Positions 37,196 to 48,693 of a stretch of DNA of 64,000 nt are shown in pieces (positions within the stretch are counted from its first letter, which is position 1; each line of letters begins with the position of its first letter). Under the pieces are notes generated by a model. It saw only the letters and a list, made by a program, of their open reading frames with translations, was not told where the DNA came from and did not search any database. This DNA comes from Knoxdaviesia capensis (lineage: Eukaryota > Ascomycota > Sordariomycetes > Microascales > Gondwanamycetaceae), in assembly GCA_001510575.1 (NCBI GenBank), contig LNGK01000002.1, positions 527,271 through 591,270 on the forward strand, written 5' to 3'. Made by a program: the position numbers and the translations under genes.

Positions 37196-40046
37196 TCACG
37201 GCAGAACACTGGTCAGGGGCAGCTTCCGAGAGCTGGACCCCACAAACACCGTCTTCGGATAGCTCGACACCACCCAGTTCTGCGACACCGTGTCCCAGTT
37301 GCTCAGGTCGCGCCGCGTGATATCCGCCCGGAACGTCGCCGACTGTCCCGGCTCGATGCGCGTGCGGTCAAACCCGCGCAGCACTTTCGGCGCATCGTCC
37401 GGTCCGCCGTGGCTGATGTACAGCTGTGGCACCGCGTCACCAACCACCTGGCCCGTGTTGGTGATCGTGGCCGTCACCTGGTACATCACATCCCACAGCT
37501 GGCGGTTGCCGCCGAGCTCGCCGCTGGATGGTAGCAGGGGCTGCGGGCTGCCGTCGAGCACCCCCGGGGGCATGAACTGGTCTGCCGTCTGTCCGTAGTT
37601 GGGTTCGCCCGATGCGTCTGCCGCGGACGTCGAGTTGGCGTAGGGATAGATGAAAAAGCCCACTGGTCGCACGTTGTCGGGGAACTGGTAGTCTTCGATA
37701 TTGGTGCTGAAGTTTCCAAACGACGGTGCAGCAATCGTCTGGCCACTGGTCGGCTTGTAGGCCCCCGCATTCTTCTTCTGGATCTGAAGGTTGGAGTACT
37801 CAAAGGTGGTGTACGACAGCCCGAATCCAAATTCGTAGATCGGCGCCCCCTCGTCTCCCTCGTCGGGAGCAACCTTGTCAAAGTGGCGGTAGTCGATGAA
37901 AATGCCCTCGGTGAAGTCATCTTGCGGCGCGCCTTTGCCGTTATTGGGCTTGTACAGGACGTCGGTGCCGTACGACTCGCGAGTCGGTCCCCAGGTGAAC
38001 GGCGACCGCCCAGACGGGTTAACCTTTCCGTACAGCACGTCGACAATGGCCCGACCAGACTCTTGTCCCGGCACTCCAGCCCACAGAATGGCTGTGATGT
38101 TGGGGTTGTCGTACCATTCGGTCAGGAGCACCGGTCCGACCGAGTGGATCACCACAATGGTGTTGGGGCACACCGACGAGATATTCTTGACCAGGTCATC
38201 GCCGTTCTTCCACAGCGTCAGGTTCTGGCGGTCGCCTTCGTTGCCGCCCACTGAGATGTAGCCTTCTCCGCCGTTGGCATTCACAAACACAATAGCCGTA
38301 GCATCCTCCTGCTTGGCCACGCTCTTAGCGATGTTGATCTGGTAGTTGCTAAGGATGCTCTCGTAGCGGCTACCGTCTTGGGTTGCTTGGAAGCTGAGTG
38401 CCGCATCAGGGGTGATCAGGTACGGGAACTCCGCCGTTCCCGATCCCCACGACATGGCCAGGGTTCCGTCGTTGCAGCCACGGTCGGAGCATCCGTTCGG
38501 TCCGTTCGGGTTTCCGCCCGCGTCTTCTCCAATGGCAACGACAAACTTGGGCTTGTTAAGCGGGAGGGATCCTGTGTTTTTCAGCAGCACCGTGCCCTTA
38601 GCCGCAATCTCGCGGATCAGGTTGCCGTGGTTCTCGCGAACGTCGACGTGCTGGTTGATAACTTGAGGTCCACCCTCGCTGGTAAAAGCATGCACAAAGC
38701 CTTCGGTGTCGCGCGTCCACGACGAAAAGTTGATCTCGGGCATGGTCTCCACAGTCATGCCGACCTTGAAGAAGGCCGCCATGATCCGCATGGCCATGTC
38801 GTCAATCCGCCACTCGGGAACCGTGCCGTTGATGACCGCGAGCGTGAGATTCGTGCCAAAATAGCTGATACCAGTGTTGAACAGAGTGTCTCCTGGCATG
38901 GACATGTCGAGTCCGGCGGCGGCGGCTCCGGCACCGGTGTGTTGTGCCTGCCAGTCGCTGAGGACAAAGCCTTGGAAGCCAAGCTCGTCCTTGAGCAGGC
39001 CGTTGAGGAGCTTGGAGTTTTGGCACCCGTACGAATTGTTGACCTGCTGGTACGAGCACATGACGGATCCAACCCCGGCATGCACCGCATCAGCAAACGG
39101 CCACAAGTAGAGCTCGTGCATGGTTTTGTCGTCGATATTGGACGACATAGACTCGTCAATATCGTATCCGTAACCCTGGGCCTCGGGTGCCTGACGGAAG
39201 TGTTCTGCTGAAAGTTAGCTCGATTCGCGGTTAGTGTGTCAAGCGTCGTTTTCTTCTTACCTTGCTCGTTGCCGATAAAGTGCTTGGCACACGCAATAAC
39301 ACCAGCACCTTGCTGCAGACCCTTTACCGATTCAGACATGGCCACACCGGTGAGGTACGGATCGGGCGAGAATCCCTCCCAGTTTCTGCCGGCGGTCGGA
39401 GCACGGCCAAGGGGGCCGGCCACCGGCGCCAGAACCACATCCACGCCTTTCCCGCGCTGCTCGAGGCCAATGGCCTTGGCTCGCTTGTATAGGAGGGTTC
39501 TGTCAAATGTGGCAGCGGAAAGCTGGCCCGACGGAAACACAGAGACGTAGTCGGCAATACGAACTCCAACAGGACCGTCCTGAAGGCACAGGCCGCGCAT
39601 GCCGACTCTCGGAATAGATCCGGTATTTCCAACACATCTCTCAGACATCCAGCTGCGTCGTTCCGGGGAGTGTTAGTTTTGTCACTGTACGGAACATGTG
39701 TGATACCGGAGCACATACCCAACACCGGTTGTCAAGTTGACCTTCTCCAAAAGACTCAGTTGTGAAACAAAATCTTTCGCTTTGGCATACGCGTCCGTCC
39801 ATCCGGGTGTTTTCGGGTTCATCCATGGCGACGGGTAGTGTGGCTCGGAGTAAGCCAAGTCGTTTCGTGTAGCCAGCTAGATGAGAGCAGTGTTAGATTT
39901 ATATCCGGCAGTAACCGTTTAACAAACAGGGCTACACTAAAAGGTAGCATGTCTTCGAGTCTGCATACCTTTGCTGGCGGCTCTGGGTTCAGAAGCGGAT
40001 TGGCAGCCACGGCCACGGCGGCACCAAGAAGTGAAAGGCTTCTCAT
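37196..40046 (-). CDS. Secreted GH3 beta-glucosidase
   Basis: Four exons (40046-39969, 39876-39719, 39652-39261, 39204-37196) encode 878 residues, close to the roughly 860 of well-known Aspergillus enzymes. It removes glucose from non-reducing ends of cellobiose and short beta-glucans. Residues 1-20 form a signal peptide, MRSLSLLGAAVAVAA. Family hallmarks include KVNLTTGVGW, GLCLQDGPVGVR, GPVAGPLGRAPTAGRNWEGF, KHFIGNEQEHFRQ (joined across the last intron) and GFVLSDW with the nucleophile Asp293. GGEGYI carries the probable acid/base Glu523, by analogy with Aspergillus BGL1. SVGPVLLTEWYDNP and SPFTWG follow, then a C-terminal fibronectin-III-like domain. Several N-x-S/T sites fit extracellular glycosylation. 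Two CTGGGG matches to the CreA consensus SYGGRG lie upstream, consistent with but not proof of glucose repression. Confidence 0.95.
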
Positions 40047-40172
40047 GGTTGCTGTATTCTCAAGTCCAGAATGTGAATTGACTTTTCAGGGTCAGAAAGA
40101 GCTTGTGGACACGAAGCGTGGAGGTACAGGGAGTGTTCCGAAGTGAGATGGTGTCTGAGTGCGTGGACCGCG

Positions 40173-40180
40173 TATTTATA
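40173..40180 (-). promoter_or_regulatory. TATA box of the beta-glucosidase gene
   Basis: TATAAATA on the minus strand is 127 bases before the ATG at 40046, a typical fungal spacing when the leader is about 90 bases. Confidence 0.6.
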
Positions 40181-40283
40181 GATCGTGGAAAACAGGTCCG
40201 GGACGAAAGGATGTCAGTGCGGTCACACCAGATTCCGGACGCAAGGTTGCTATGTCTTGAGATATCCCGGTCAGTTCTCCGAT

Positions 40284-40335
40284 CCCCAGTTGTCCCAAGT
40301 GATACGTTGCCATGGTATGTCTTCCGGTCCTGGGG
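40284..40335 (-). promoter_or_regulatory. Two CreA-like CTGGGG sites
   Basis: CTGGGG occurs on the minus strand at 40289-40284 and on the plus strand at 40330-40335, about 240-290 bases before the beta-glucosidase start. Both fit SYGGRG. The consensus is short, so chance occurrence is quite possible. Confidence 0.3.
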
Positions 40336-43300
40336 GCTATAGCACTACAAGGCCTGGGCCTATACCAGGGCCCGCAGATGCATATCAGAACACCAGAACT
40401 GCTTACCGAAATGGGATCCCGTCGAAAAGAATTTGCAGTCGGGGTCATCTACCTGACATGAGAGCAGGAACTCATCCGAAAGAAGCACGGTCGTTCTCCG
40501 GTATAAACCATGTGCTCGGCGGGCTTGTGGATGCCACGAGGGGAAGGAAGTGGGGAAGAGGCCCGATTGCGATGATGGCGAGATGGGGAAACAGAGCCAC
40601 CGAACGAGCACGAGGCTGGTAAATTTTCCAGAATCTGGGGACCGGCGGAGTCTGGGGAACGGGCGCGAGCGGAGCCGATTGGTGGAAGCGGAGGCTGATG
40701 GAGATGTCCCCAAGGCCCGGAATGTGGAAGTGTGGAACTACCAGGAGAGAAGCCGCATATGATGGTTGCAGCCGGGCAGCGGATCTGGCTGGGGAAGATG
40801 AGTCGATTGTGGAGAGAGCAACGAGAAAGCGTGTGTGTATGTGTGGACGTGTGGCTGGTGACGACACACGCAGACGCGACACTGCACCCAATGGACAGGT
40901 AAACGGGCCGAAGAGATGGAGGGAGGGATGTTTAAGAAAGCTTATACACCATGGAATATCCTGGAGAGGAAAAGAACCGGTGCCGGTATTTGGCTGTTAT
41001 GGCTTACCAGACCCTGAGATTCAATGGGACGTCAAGAGTCAAACGAGAACGACTGTAGTGAAGTGCAAACGAGTGTGTATAATTGGGATATAACGATGGA
41101 GGGTTTAAGAAACCATGGTATTAAATTAAGAGATAAGGAGTGGCCAAACGAGTGACAGGATACAATGTGCGTGAAGTAAGTGAATGTGGTAAAGGTGAAG
41201 GTGTAAAAAGAGGAAGAGGCGTGTTTGTGGAGAAGATATCAGAGACCGAAGGAGTGCTGTTAGCGAAACACCCTGCAGGGGCGGGTTGTGCACTAACACC
41301 GCGTTACTTGCATCAAGTATATTGCATAAGGGGGGTGTATTATTTCAGAGACAGAAGGAAATATCAGTCAGATCGGTTATGTGCATAGTGTAAGCGGCAA
41401 GAGCCAGGGCAGGAGCGGTGTGTGTACATGCAAGTAACGAGGTTTGGATGGCTGGAAGGAGCCATTCAACCACGGCCGGCAATAGACCGACCAAAGCCGA
41501 GCTTCGGAGGCCGACTACTATGTACGATAGATGCATAGCAGCACAAAACACCAGGCAGGCTCCGTGGCTCCATAGACGTGTAGACCCAATGCCAAATACT
41601 CGCACATACAGGGCCATAGAAGCAACTGACACAACCCACCATCTCTCCGCATTTTTGAGTCCCGAGCTCGTATCCTAGGCCAGGATGCAGATCATCGGCG
41701 AAACCCAGGCAAACAAGCCGTGGACGATCGGCATTAGGGCGGGGCAGTTGACCCCCTGGCGACCTAAAAGACAAACGACACAGGTACCAGTAAGGATTCG
41801 ATGTACCAGGAAGGATTCGATGTACCAGTAAGGAATCGATGGATGTGCGGTACGCGTACGGTGGCTCTTTTTCGTCTCTGTTCGCCTCTCCCCCCGTCGC
41901 CAGAATCGGCGGCTTTCTCGGAGCGGGTCAGCGGAGGGGTGGGCGGTTGCGGGGTCCGTGGAGGGCCTGCACACAGCACGCGACTCGGCGAAAAAAAGCA
42001 GACAGGTGCAGTCCGGAAAGAGGAATCATGCATCGATGGTGGGAGCGAGCACGTTGCAGCCGGCATAACGGGCGTTGGGTTTGTGCCAGGGGACTGTAGC
42101 CATGGGGTGCATGTAGATGTGGGCAGTTATGCACTTACACACAAGCCGTGCCTGTGAGGCGTGCTGTCAGTTCCGTAGTCGGGGGACACACACCACCGCA
42201 GAGATACCATGCAACACGATCTGTGCAATGTTGGCCAGCGGCCTCTTCGTATATGGGTGAAACTGCAAAGACCACACGAATTGAGCACACAGACAGAGAG
42301 AGACAGCCCGCCACCAACACCGGGGCCAAGAAACGAACAAACCCGACCAATCTCGATCTGCATCACCCGTCATTGAACCCATGCAAGAAAAAGAAAAAAA
42401 ACAACAAAAACGCACTGTTGCATCCCCCCGGGAATTTCGCCGAACCAAGAGTCCCCACTCTGCGCCGCATGCCCGCCCCTCTCTCTCTCTCTCTCACTCT
42501 CCCTGCAAGATCACCCCAGTGCCGAGAGGGTCTTTTTTCTGCTGTTCGCTTCTCCAATTGAGCGGGGGAGGAGAGCTGTGTGTTTGGGGTCGGTGATGCA
42601 ATCTCCTGTTCATCAAGGTGGTCTTTTGGGGGGGGGAGACAAGTGGCGGGAAGAGGGGGGATGTACATACTCCGTACTTATATAGAGGGGATAGATACAC
42701 GGACTCAGAAAGCAACTGGTCCAGATGATCGAGAAACATCGGCTCCTTTGGATAACAACCCCGGACCCGGAACTTCCCTGAAGTGCCGTTCGCCCACCCC
42801 TGCCTGCGTGCGCTCAGTTGTTGTTGTTGTTGTTTATTGCGTGTTTCTTTGATTTTCTCCGATCAGCCAACCCCAGAGCCAGCCAGCCGGCGCTAAAAAG
42901 TCTGGGGTAAACGGGGTAAGCGTGGAACCCTCCACCACCATCTGCGGACGAACAAGAAAACCAACAATAAAGTGAGTAAGGTGAGGAAGAGGGAACAAGC
43001 AAGACTGTGGCTTCAAGAGACAGGACGTCTTTTTCTCAGTGATCAACGAAAGGCGCCTGTGGCTGATTGTGGCTTTCCTTCCTCGTCCTTCGTTCCTCCC
43101 CTCGGGAGCTTTTAAACTGCACCGTGGCTGTTCTGCTTTGTCAGAGCATCACCACATCTCAGCGAGCACGAACTCCTCCGGCCCTCGCCACAGTGTGCGT
43201 CACGTGCCTCATCTCTGCCCCAAAAGTCCCCCGAACGACAACGACGAACCATGGATTGGATACACAGAGATGCACATGATTCGGAATATTTTTTTATTTT

Positions 43301-43505
43301 ATTTTTCTTCTATTCCTTCATTCATCAGTCCTCACCCTCCGACTGACATCTGTTAAAACGAAAAACGGAGATGTCGATTCACGGATGGATATCACGCCCC
43401 GATAGCCTATATCTGCCCCCCAAATATATATAGAGATACATAAAATATGAAATCGGCAGCCTCACCACCCGCCGCAATCTCCCCGGAACCTTCTCTCTGC
43501 TCCGC
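40336..43505. other. Intergenic, no gene recognised
   Basis: This runs from the beta-glucosidase promoter to the ERG24 stop. It holds a 3 x 19-base tandem repeat (41784-41840), a CT run near 42480-42500 and many short frames without motifs. The A/T-rich stretch at 43280-43460 probably belongs to the ERG24 3' end. Confidence 0.45.
41784..41840 (+). repeat. Three tandem 19-base units
   Basis: The unit is GTACCAGTAAGGATTCGAT. The second copy has one change (AGTAAG to AGGAAG), and the third has one change (GGATTC to GGAATC). Confidence 0.92.
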
Positions 43506-45161
43506 CTAGTACACATACGGCACAATCCGCCACGGCACGCGCTTCTTGTACTCGACCCAGTCCGCCCCGTACTTGCGCTGGCACTTCACGTCGTCGCGCC
43601 CGTCGCGGTGCACAAGCAGCACGGCAAAGTACAGCACGTAGAAGTACGTGAACACCATGCCCCAGCCGCGCGCGGCGCCGGGCACCACGGCGCTGCCGTC
43701 GAGCCGCACCACCGCGCCGGCCGGGGCCGCCGCCGCGGGGTCGAAGGTGCCGGCGGCCAGCACGGTGAAGCCGGCCATGCCGGTCGGCAGCGAGTACGGC
43801 CACGCCTGGATCCAGTCGCCCAGGTAGTTGATGTGGCGCGCCACGCCCCACCAGCCGCTGGTCAGCAGCTTGCTGCCGGTGGCGGTCTGCAGGAACTGCA
43901 GGTGGGCCACGCGCGGGTCGGCCGGGTTGGTGCGGAAGCGGTTCTTCTGGTTGTTCGCCGAGCGGAAGATGTAGAAGCCGACGCCCAGCACGGCGGCCAT
44001 GGCGGCCAGCCCCGCGGGGCCCAGCGAGACGGCGTGGGCGGCCAGGTAGCGCGTCTGCTGCGAGTACATGAACGGCAGCCACGCCAGGTCGCCGAAGGCG
44101 AGCATCAGGCCGAAGCCGTCGGTGGTGATGTCCATGGTGGTCAGGATGGCCGGCTCGTTGTACCAGCCGTCGGCGATGTACAGCAGCTGCATGGCCGCGA
44201 TCAGCACGATGCTGTCGGTCACGTAGCCGAATGTGCGGTACTGCTTGGCCACGTTGGCGAGGTTGAGCAGGGTCCACATCAGCATGCCGGGGCACAGCTC
44301 GAACCACTGCTTGATGTCCACCTCGCCGACAAACGGCAGCTCGACGCGCGGGTTCAGCTCGCGGCCGATGTACCAGTCGTAGATGACGTTGCCGGTCTGG
44401 CCGCCGGCGGCGAGGCGGCGCAGCGAGCCCTGGGCGGGGGTGGCGGGCACGGCGAAGCTGCGCACGTACACGAAGATGGAGAGCGAGTAGGCCACGATCA
44501 TGTGGCCGGTGAGAAGCTGGATGTAGTTGTCGGAGATGAAGGTCCACACGGGGAACTCGGCGCCGTGGAGCACGGTGCCCGAGAGGCAGAAGGCGAGGAT
44601 GGTCATGGTGACGGGGAAGACTGGGCGCGCGGGCGGACACAGGCAAAAGTTAGACTCCAGCACATCCACCAGATACAGGTATACACGGGAGCTCGGGCTT
44701 ACCATTCAAGCGGTACTTGAGCCGGCCACCGCCGGGCAGATCGCCGCCAAGCATCTCCACGGCGGGAACCACCTTATGCAGGGTCAGCAGCAGCACGTAG
44801 TAGGCGAACACGGCGGCGATCACCACGGGGTCGAACAGGCCCAGCACGCCCGACTCGGGCCATCCCACCTCGGCCTTCAGCTTGTCGAGGTCGAGCGTCT
44901 TGGGGCTGAGGAGCGACGGTGCTGGGCAGCCGGAGATGTCGTTGCAGGCGAAGGCGAAGATGTAGAGGAGGATGGGGAGGCCGAACGAGATGGCGGCGGC
45001 GCCGAGACTGTGGAAGGGGTGGGGGAGAGCAACGGTGTCAGTTTGTGTCTGTGGATGGTGTTTAGCGGTCGCGGAAGCACTTACGGGCCGCCGAACTCGT
45101 AGCCGTGCGGGATGTCATGCGCCGAAGCCGGCGCCGCGGCCGGCTGCGATGGTTTGGCCAT
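43506..45161 (-). CDS. erg24: Delta(14)-sterol reductase, ergosterol biosynthesis
   Basis: Three exons (45161-45085, 45007-44703, 44620-43506) encode 498 residues. The NADPH-dependent ER membrane enzyme reduces the C14-C15 double bond left after lanosterol/eburicol demethylation, and morpholine fungicides act on it. Both signatures of the ERG4/ERG24 family are present: GNVIYDWYIGRELNPR (204-219) and LLVHRDGRDDVKCQRKYG (462-479). LLTSGWWGVARHINYLGDW lies between them. The N-terminal GYEFGGPLGAAAISFGLP and the GGRLKYRLN segment before the second intron favour ERG24 over the C24(28) reductase ERG4. About nine hydrophobic segments are visible. An inserted Ala/Pro-rich stretch near 400-430 (FDPAAAAPAGAV) looks lineage-specific. 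It is divergent from the MRL1-like gene with 1.47 kb between starts. Confidence 0.92.
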
Positions 45162-46629
45162 AGCTGTGTAGTGGTGTGAAGAGAAAGACGTCGGGCCAAT
45201 GAGAAGGCGCTTTATAGCTGCAGTCGTGCAAGAAGGTGAGGTTTAGTGGTAACGCGAAGCCGCTGAATGGTCTGATGCTGACGTCTGGAATAAAAAAAAG
45301 AATTAAAAAATTAAAAATAAAATAAAAAGGGGGGGGAACAATATAGACGCGTGAGGATCAGCTGCAGGATAGATTTATATCTGCGTCTAGACAGCGCGGG
45401 GCAGAACGACGAAGACGGGAAGGAAAGAATCCGCGGGACGCGGCTTTTGACACGGCGATACACTTTTCAGTGGGAGCGGAAAGCGAAGAACACGAAAACA
45501 CCAGTCCAGACCCAGGCGGGAGAGAAAGATCCGGATGGCGTGAAGGATGTTATCCCGTCCGAGCCTGGGGACATATATGGGCAAAAGGGGGGGAGAATGC
45601 AGCTATACGGTATATGCACCAAAACGAAAGAAAAAAAAAAGATGAGAACACCTCGAATTCGGGTTCGACAACCCGCAGCGGCCCCACCAAACTCTATTGA
45701 GATTAACGCTGTGCAGCCCCTAAACTGCAGTGGTGGGTGGCGGCCGCTTATTGGCTGGGCCCCCTGAGGACCCTGCCTGGATCAAGACTTTCCAGGAGAG
45801 CCGGTTTTTGGGTGCGGAAAGCTGGGCTGGGGACAAGCCAAGGTTGTTCGTGCATGCGAGTACGATGGCTGGCCGATCGGGGCCTAGATCTTGTGAAAGC
45901 GGGAGGGAGAGAGTTGGGATGTGAGGCGTTAGGGTTATCCTGGATAACTCCGGCCTTGGGAGGGTCAAGCTTCCTGCTGTCTGTGTGCGCTCCTCGTAGA
46001 CTCTGTGCGTGTATCATGGCGTTTGTCTCCTCGCAGGTCGTCGTGAAGGCGGGCATTCTTTGCATGTGGGCGAGAGCTTGAGTGAGAACTCTTGTTGCAT
46101 AGAGCACCACCTCTGCCAGTTGCCAGCTTGATCTGCCAGCTGGTCGCATCTGCACACGTGCCACGCATTACGTGAGGTACTCGTTAACTCCCTTGGATTC
46201 TTCCTCTCTGCGGCGTGATCGGAATGCTCCCTCCTGCCCGTCCCCTAAACCAGCACCCGCCAACCCTAGCCCTACATGACTCAGCACCCGCACCACGTAA
46301 TCCTCCACCCATGTCCGCTTTCCGTCCTGTGATTTGTCCACATCAGCCATCGTCGAAGTTCATGCTTCATCATCTCGACTTCGTCTTTCCTGTCATATGC
46401 TAATCGGTGGTTTCTATATCTCGTATCTGTCAATGTGAACGAGTATCCCCCTTTTTCTTCCTCTGTTGTCTTCTGCCGCTCCGATATCGATCTTCGGCTC
46501 CTTCGACCATTGCCGAACGAACCCCTCGGAAGCTGTACCGGATCCATCCCCCTGGCTTTGACAGCCACCGCAACAACTACTCCCACCATCAGAACCCTCG
46601 CGGACCCCCCCCGAATACCCTCTCCCACA
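45162..46629. other. Divergent promoter region, erg24 / receptor
   Basis: The region serves both outward genes. It includes TCACACCAC on the erg24 strand at 45179-45171, a run of A/T near 45290-45325 and a six-base inverted repeat CGGGTT/AACCCG near 45660. No gene is seen in it. Confidence 0.5.
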
Positions 46630-48019
46630 ATGCTGCACACCTCATTCCGGACGCTGCTGGCCGACGCGCTGCTGGTCCTCCTCGCCCTGGCACCGCCCGC
46701 AGCCACCGCCGCCGCCGAGTCCGCCTCCACATCGACCGCCTCGACCACCGTGCCGCTGCCGGCCTGCACGGCGTCGTCGTCGACCAACATCGGCAGCTAC
46801 TTCGACCTGCGCCCCGCCATCGCCGTGGACCCGGACGCGCCGGCCGACGCCGGAGCCGATGCGCCGGCCTTCGGCCACCACCCGGCCGTCGACTACGAGG
46901 CGCGCGGCCACGACTACGGTTACAACTTCACGCTGAACGTGTGTGCGGGCGTCGTCAAGCCGGTGCGCGATGTCATCGGTGTGTCGCGCGACGAGTGGCG
47001 CAATGTTAGTGCGTACTACACGTACAACGGCGATGTGTACTCGCTCGGGTGAGTTTTTTTTTTTTGGAAGTTTCTTTTTTGGAAGTCTTTTTTCCTCCCC
47101 GGTGGCTGGTCCGGCCACGTCTTCCCGCCGGGGCCGAATCCACTTTCCTGTTCGGGCCGGGGACTTTGCTTCCCCTCCCACGGCCGTATTCTTCCCGCCC
47201 ATACTGACATCTTCGCCCGTGTGTCCCAGCCACGAGACAAAGGCCCTGCGCACCCGCGGCCGCAAGCTAGTGCTGCAGTACACCGGCGGCTCGCCGTGCG
47301 AGCCCAAAGCCCTGCCCTCGACCCCGGCCGCGCCGGCCCCCTCGTCGACCGAATCGAACGGCAGCCACGAGCGCCGCGGTGGCCTGCGCGCCAGCGACAC
47401 CTACAAGCTGGCCGCCGCCGCCGCCCCCGACGCCGCCTCCACAGCTGCCGCCTCGTCATCCGCCGCCGACGACGACGACGACTACCAAAAGCACCCTACG
47501 GGCAAGCCACCCGCCGGCTCGGCGCCGCCGGCGCGCCGCAAGTCGACGACCATCTCGTTCCTGTGCGACCGCGACCCGGGCCTCGAGACGGCAACGCTGA
47601 CGTTCGTCGGCGCCGACCCGGACGAGTGCGCCTACTTCTTCGAGATGCGGTCGCCGCACGCGTGCGCGTCGGCCGAGCCGCACCAGCCCGGCAGCGTCGG
47701 CCCCGGCGGCGTGTTCGCCATCATCATCATCATCGCGCTGCTGGTGTACGTGCTCGGCGGCATCTTCTACAACCGCACCGTCGCCCATGCGCGCGGCTGG
47801 CGCCAGATCCCCAACTACGCCCTGTGGGCCGGCCTCGCCGGCCTGGTCTCGGACGTGGTGGTCATCCTGCTCGCCTCGTGTGCGCGCGTTGTGCCGCTGC
47901 GCCGCGGCGGCGGCTACCATACCATCTCGCGGTCGCCGTCCGGGCGGGGCGCGAGTGCCCGCAGCCGCGATGATGAGAATCGGCTGATTGATCAGTTGGA
48001 CGAGGAGTGGGATGATTAA
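46630..48019 (+). CDS. mrl1: MRH-domain sorting receptor, MRL1-like
   Basis: Exons 46630-47048 and 47230-48019 encode 402 residues. A signal peptide covers about 1-30 (LLVLLALAPPAATAAA), followed by a lumenal mannose-6-phosphate-receptor homology domain with cysteines in PLPACT, FTLNVCAGV, GSPCEP, SFLCDRD and PDECAYFFE. The typical YNFTLNVC and CxxxFEM-like end are present. The domain is interrupted at about 155-220 by a Ser/Ala/Asp-rich insert. One membrane helix follows at about 301-322 (FAIIIIIALLVYVLGG), then a cytosolic tail with GWRQIPNYALW. The tail ends in DENRLIDQLDEEWDD, which contains an acidic dileucine signal (388-393). Known relatives, yeast Mrl1 and Atg27-type proteins, cycle between Golgi, endosome and vacuole; Mrl1 is the better match because of the tail. 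The gene symbol is by resemblance. Confidence 0.82.
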
Positions 48020-48693
48020 GGCGGGGGTGTTGTTTGATTGGAACGTCCGTCGTCTCTTCTTGTTCTATGACTTCTTTTTTTCTCCTTGGTACATATTCTT
48101 TTCCCCCCGTCTACCACTTTCGGTTGACCGGCCTTACGGTGTAAATACACACCGACCTGTCTCTGTGGTTTCCCCTTTTCCCTTTCTTCTCTCCTCTGTT
48201 CTAGTTTCTTTATCGGGGATATCCTCCCCCATCTGTTCACTGTTTCTCTCCTCCTGCTCTCTTCTTTCTTGTACACTGTACTGTTCTTCTATAGACTTTT
48301 CCGGGGGACTGGGCCTTGGTGTGTGTGTGTGCTTCGGGGCGGGGTGCTGGCTTTAACAAAACCGAACAAACCTATCTATTCTGGGGTTTGGCGAGGACGG
48401 CTCTTGTTTTTTCTGGTTTTCTTTTGGGTGTTTTCTTTTTCGCTAGGTAAACCCAGTTTGACCCGAAATCTTACCACCTGTACATGCATGCGCGGCTGCT
48501 GTTCCAGTGATGTATGTATCTCCCAGTCCGGTGAGCAGGAGAAAGGATGCTTGAAACCGTGTATTGAGTTATAAATGCTACGTTGCACCACACCCGCTAG
48601 GGAAATATATACAGGCTTCTTTCCGTCCCCGACACATCAACGACGAACAACAAATCAGCAAGACACAACAAAACAAAACCGCTGGAGGGGGTA
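48020..48693. other. Convergent 3' intergenic region
   Basis: This holds the 3' ends of the plus-strand receptor and the minus-strand Cps1/DIP2 gene. The first part is T-rich, as expected of the receptor 3' untranslated region. No gene is seen. Confidence 0.5.

Noticed and set aside
33466..40046. Secondary-metabolite cluster around the methyltransferase
   Set aside because: No PKS, NRPS, terpene synthase, P450 or efflux gene lies nearby; the neighbours are a small membrane protein and a beta-glucosidase.
43608..44720. 370-codon open frame on the plus strand
   Set aside because: It is antisense to the erg24 exon and results from high GC at third codon positions; composition is His/Gly/Arg-rich with no domain.
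45655..45675. tRNA T-arm-like hairpin
   Set aside because: The CGGGTT/AACCCG stem has a four-base loop and no acceptor, D or anticodon arms around it.
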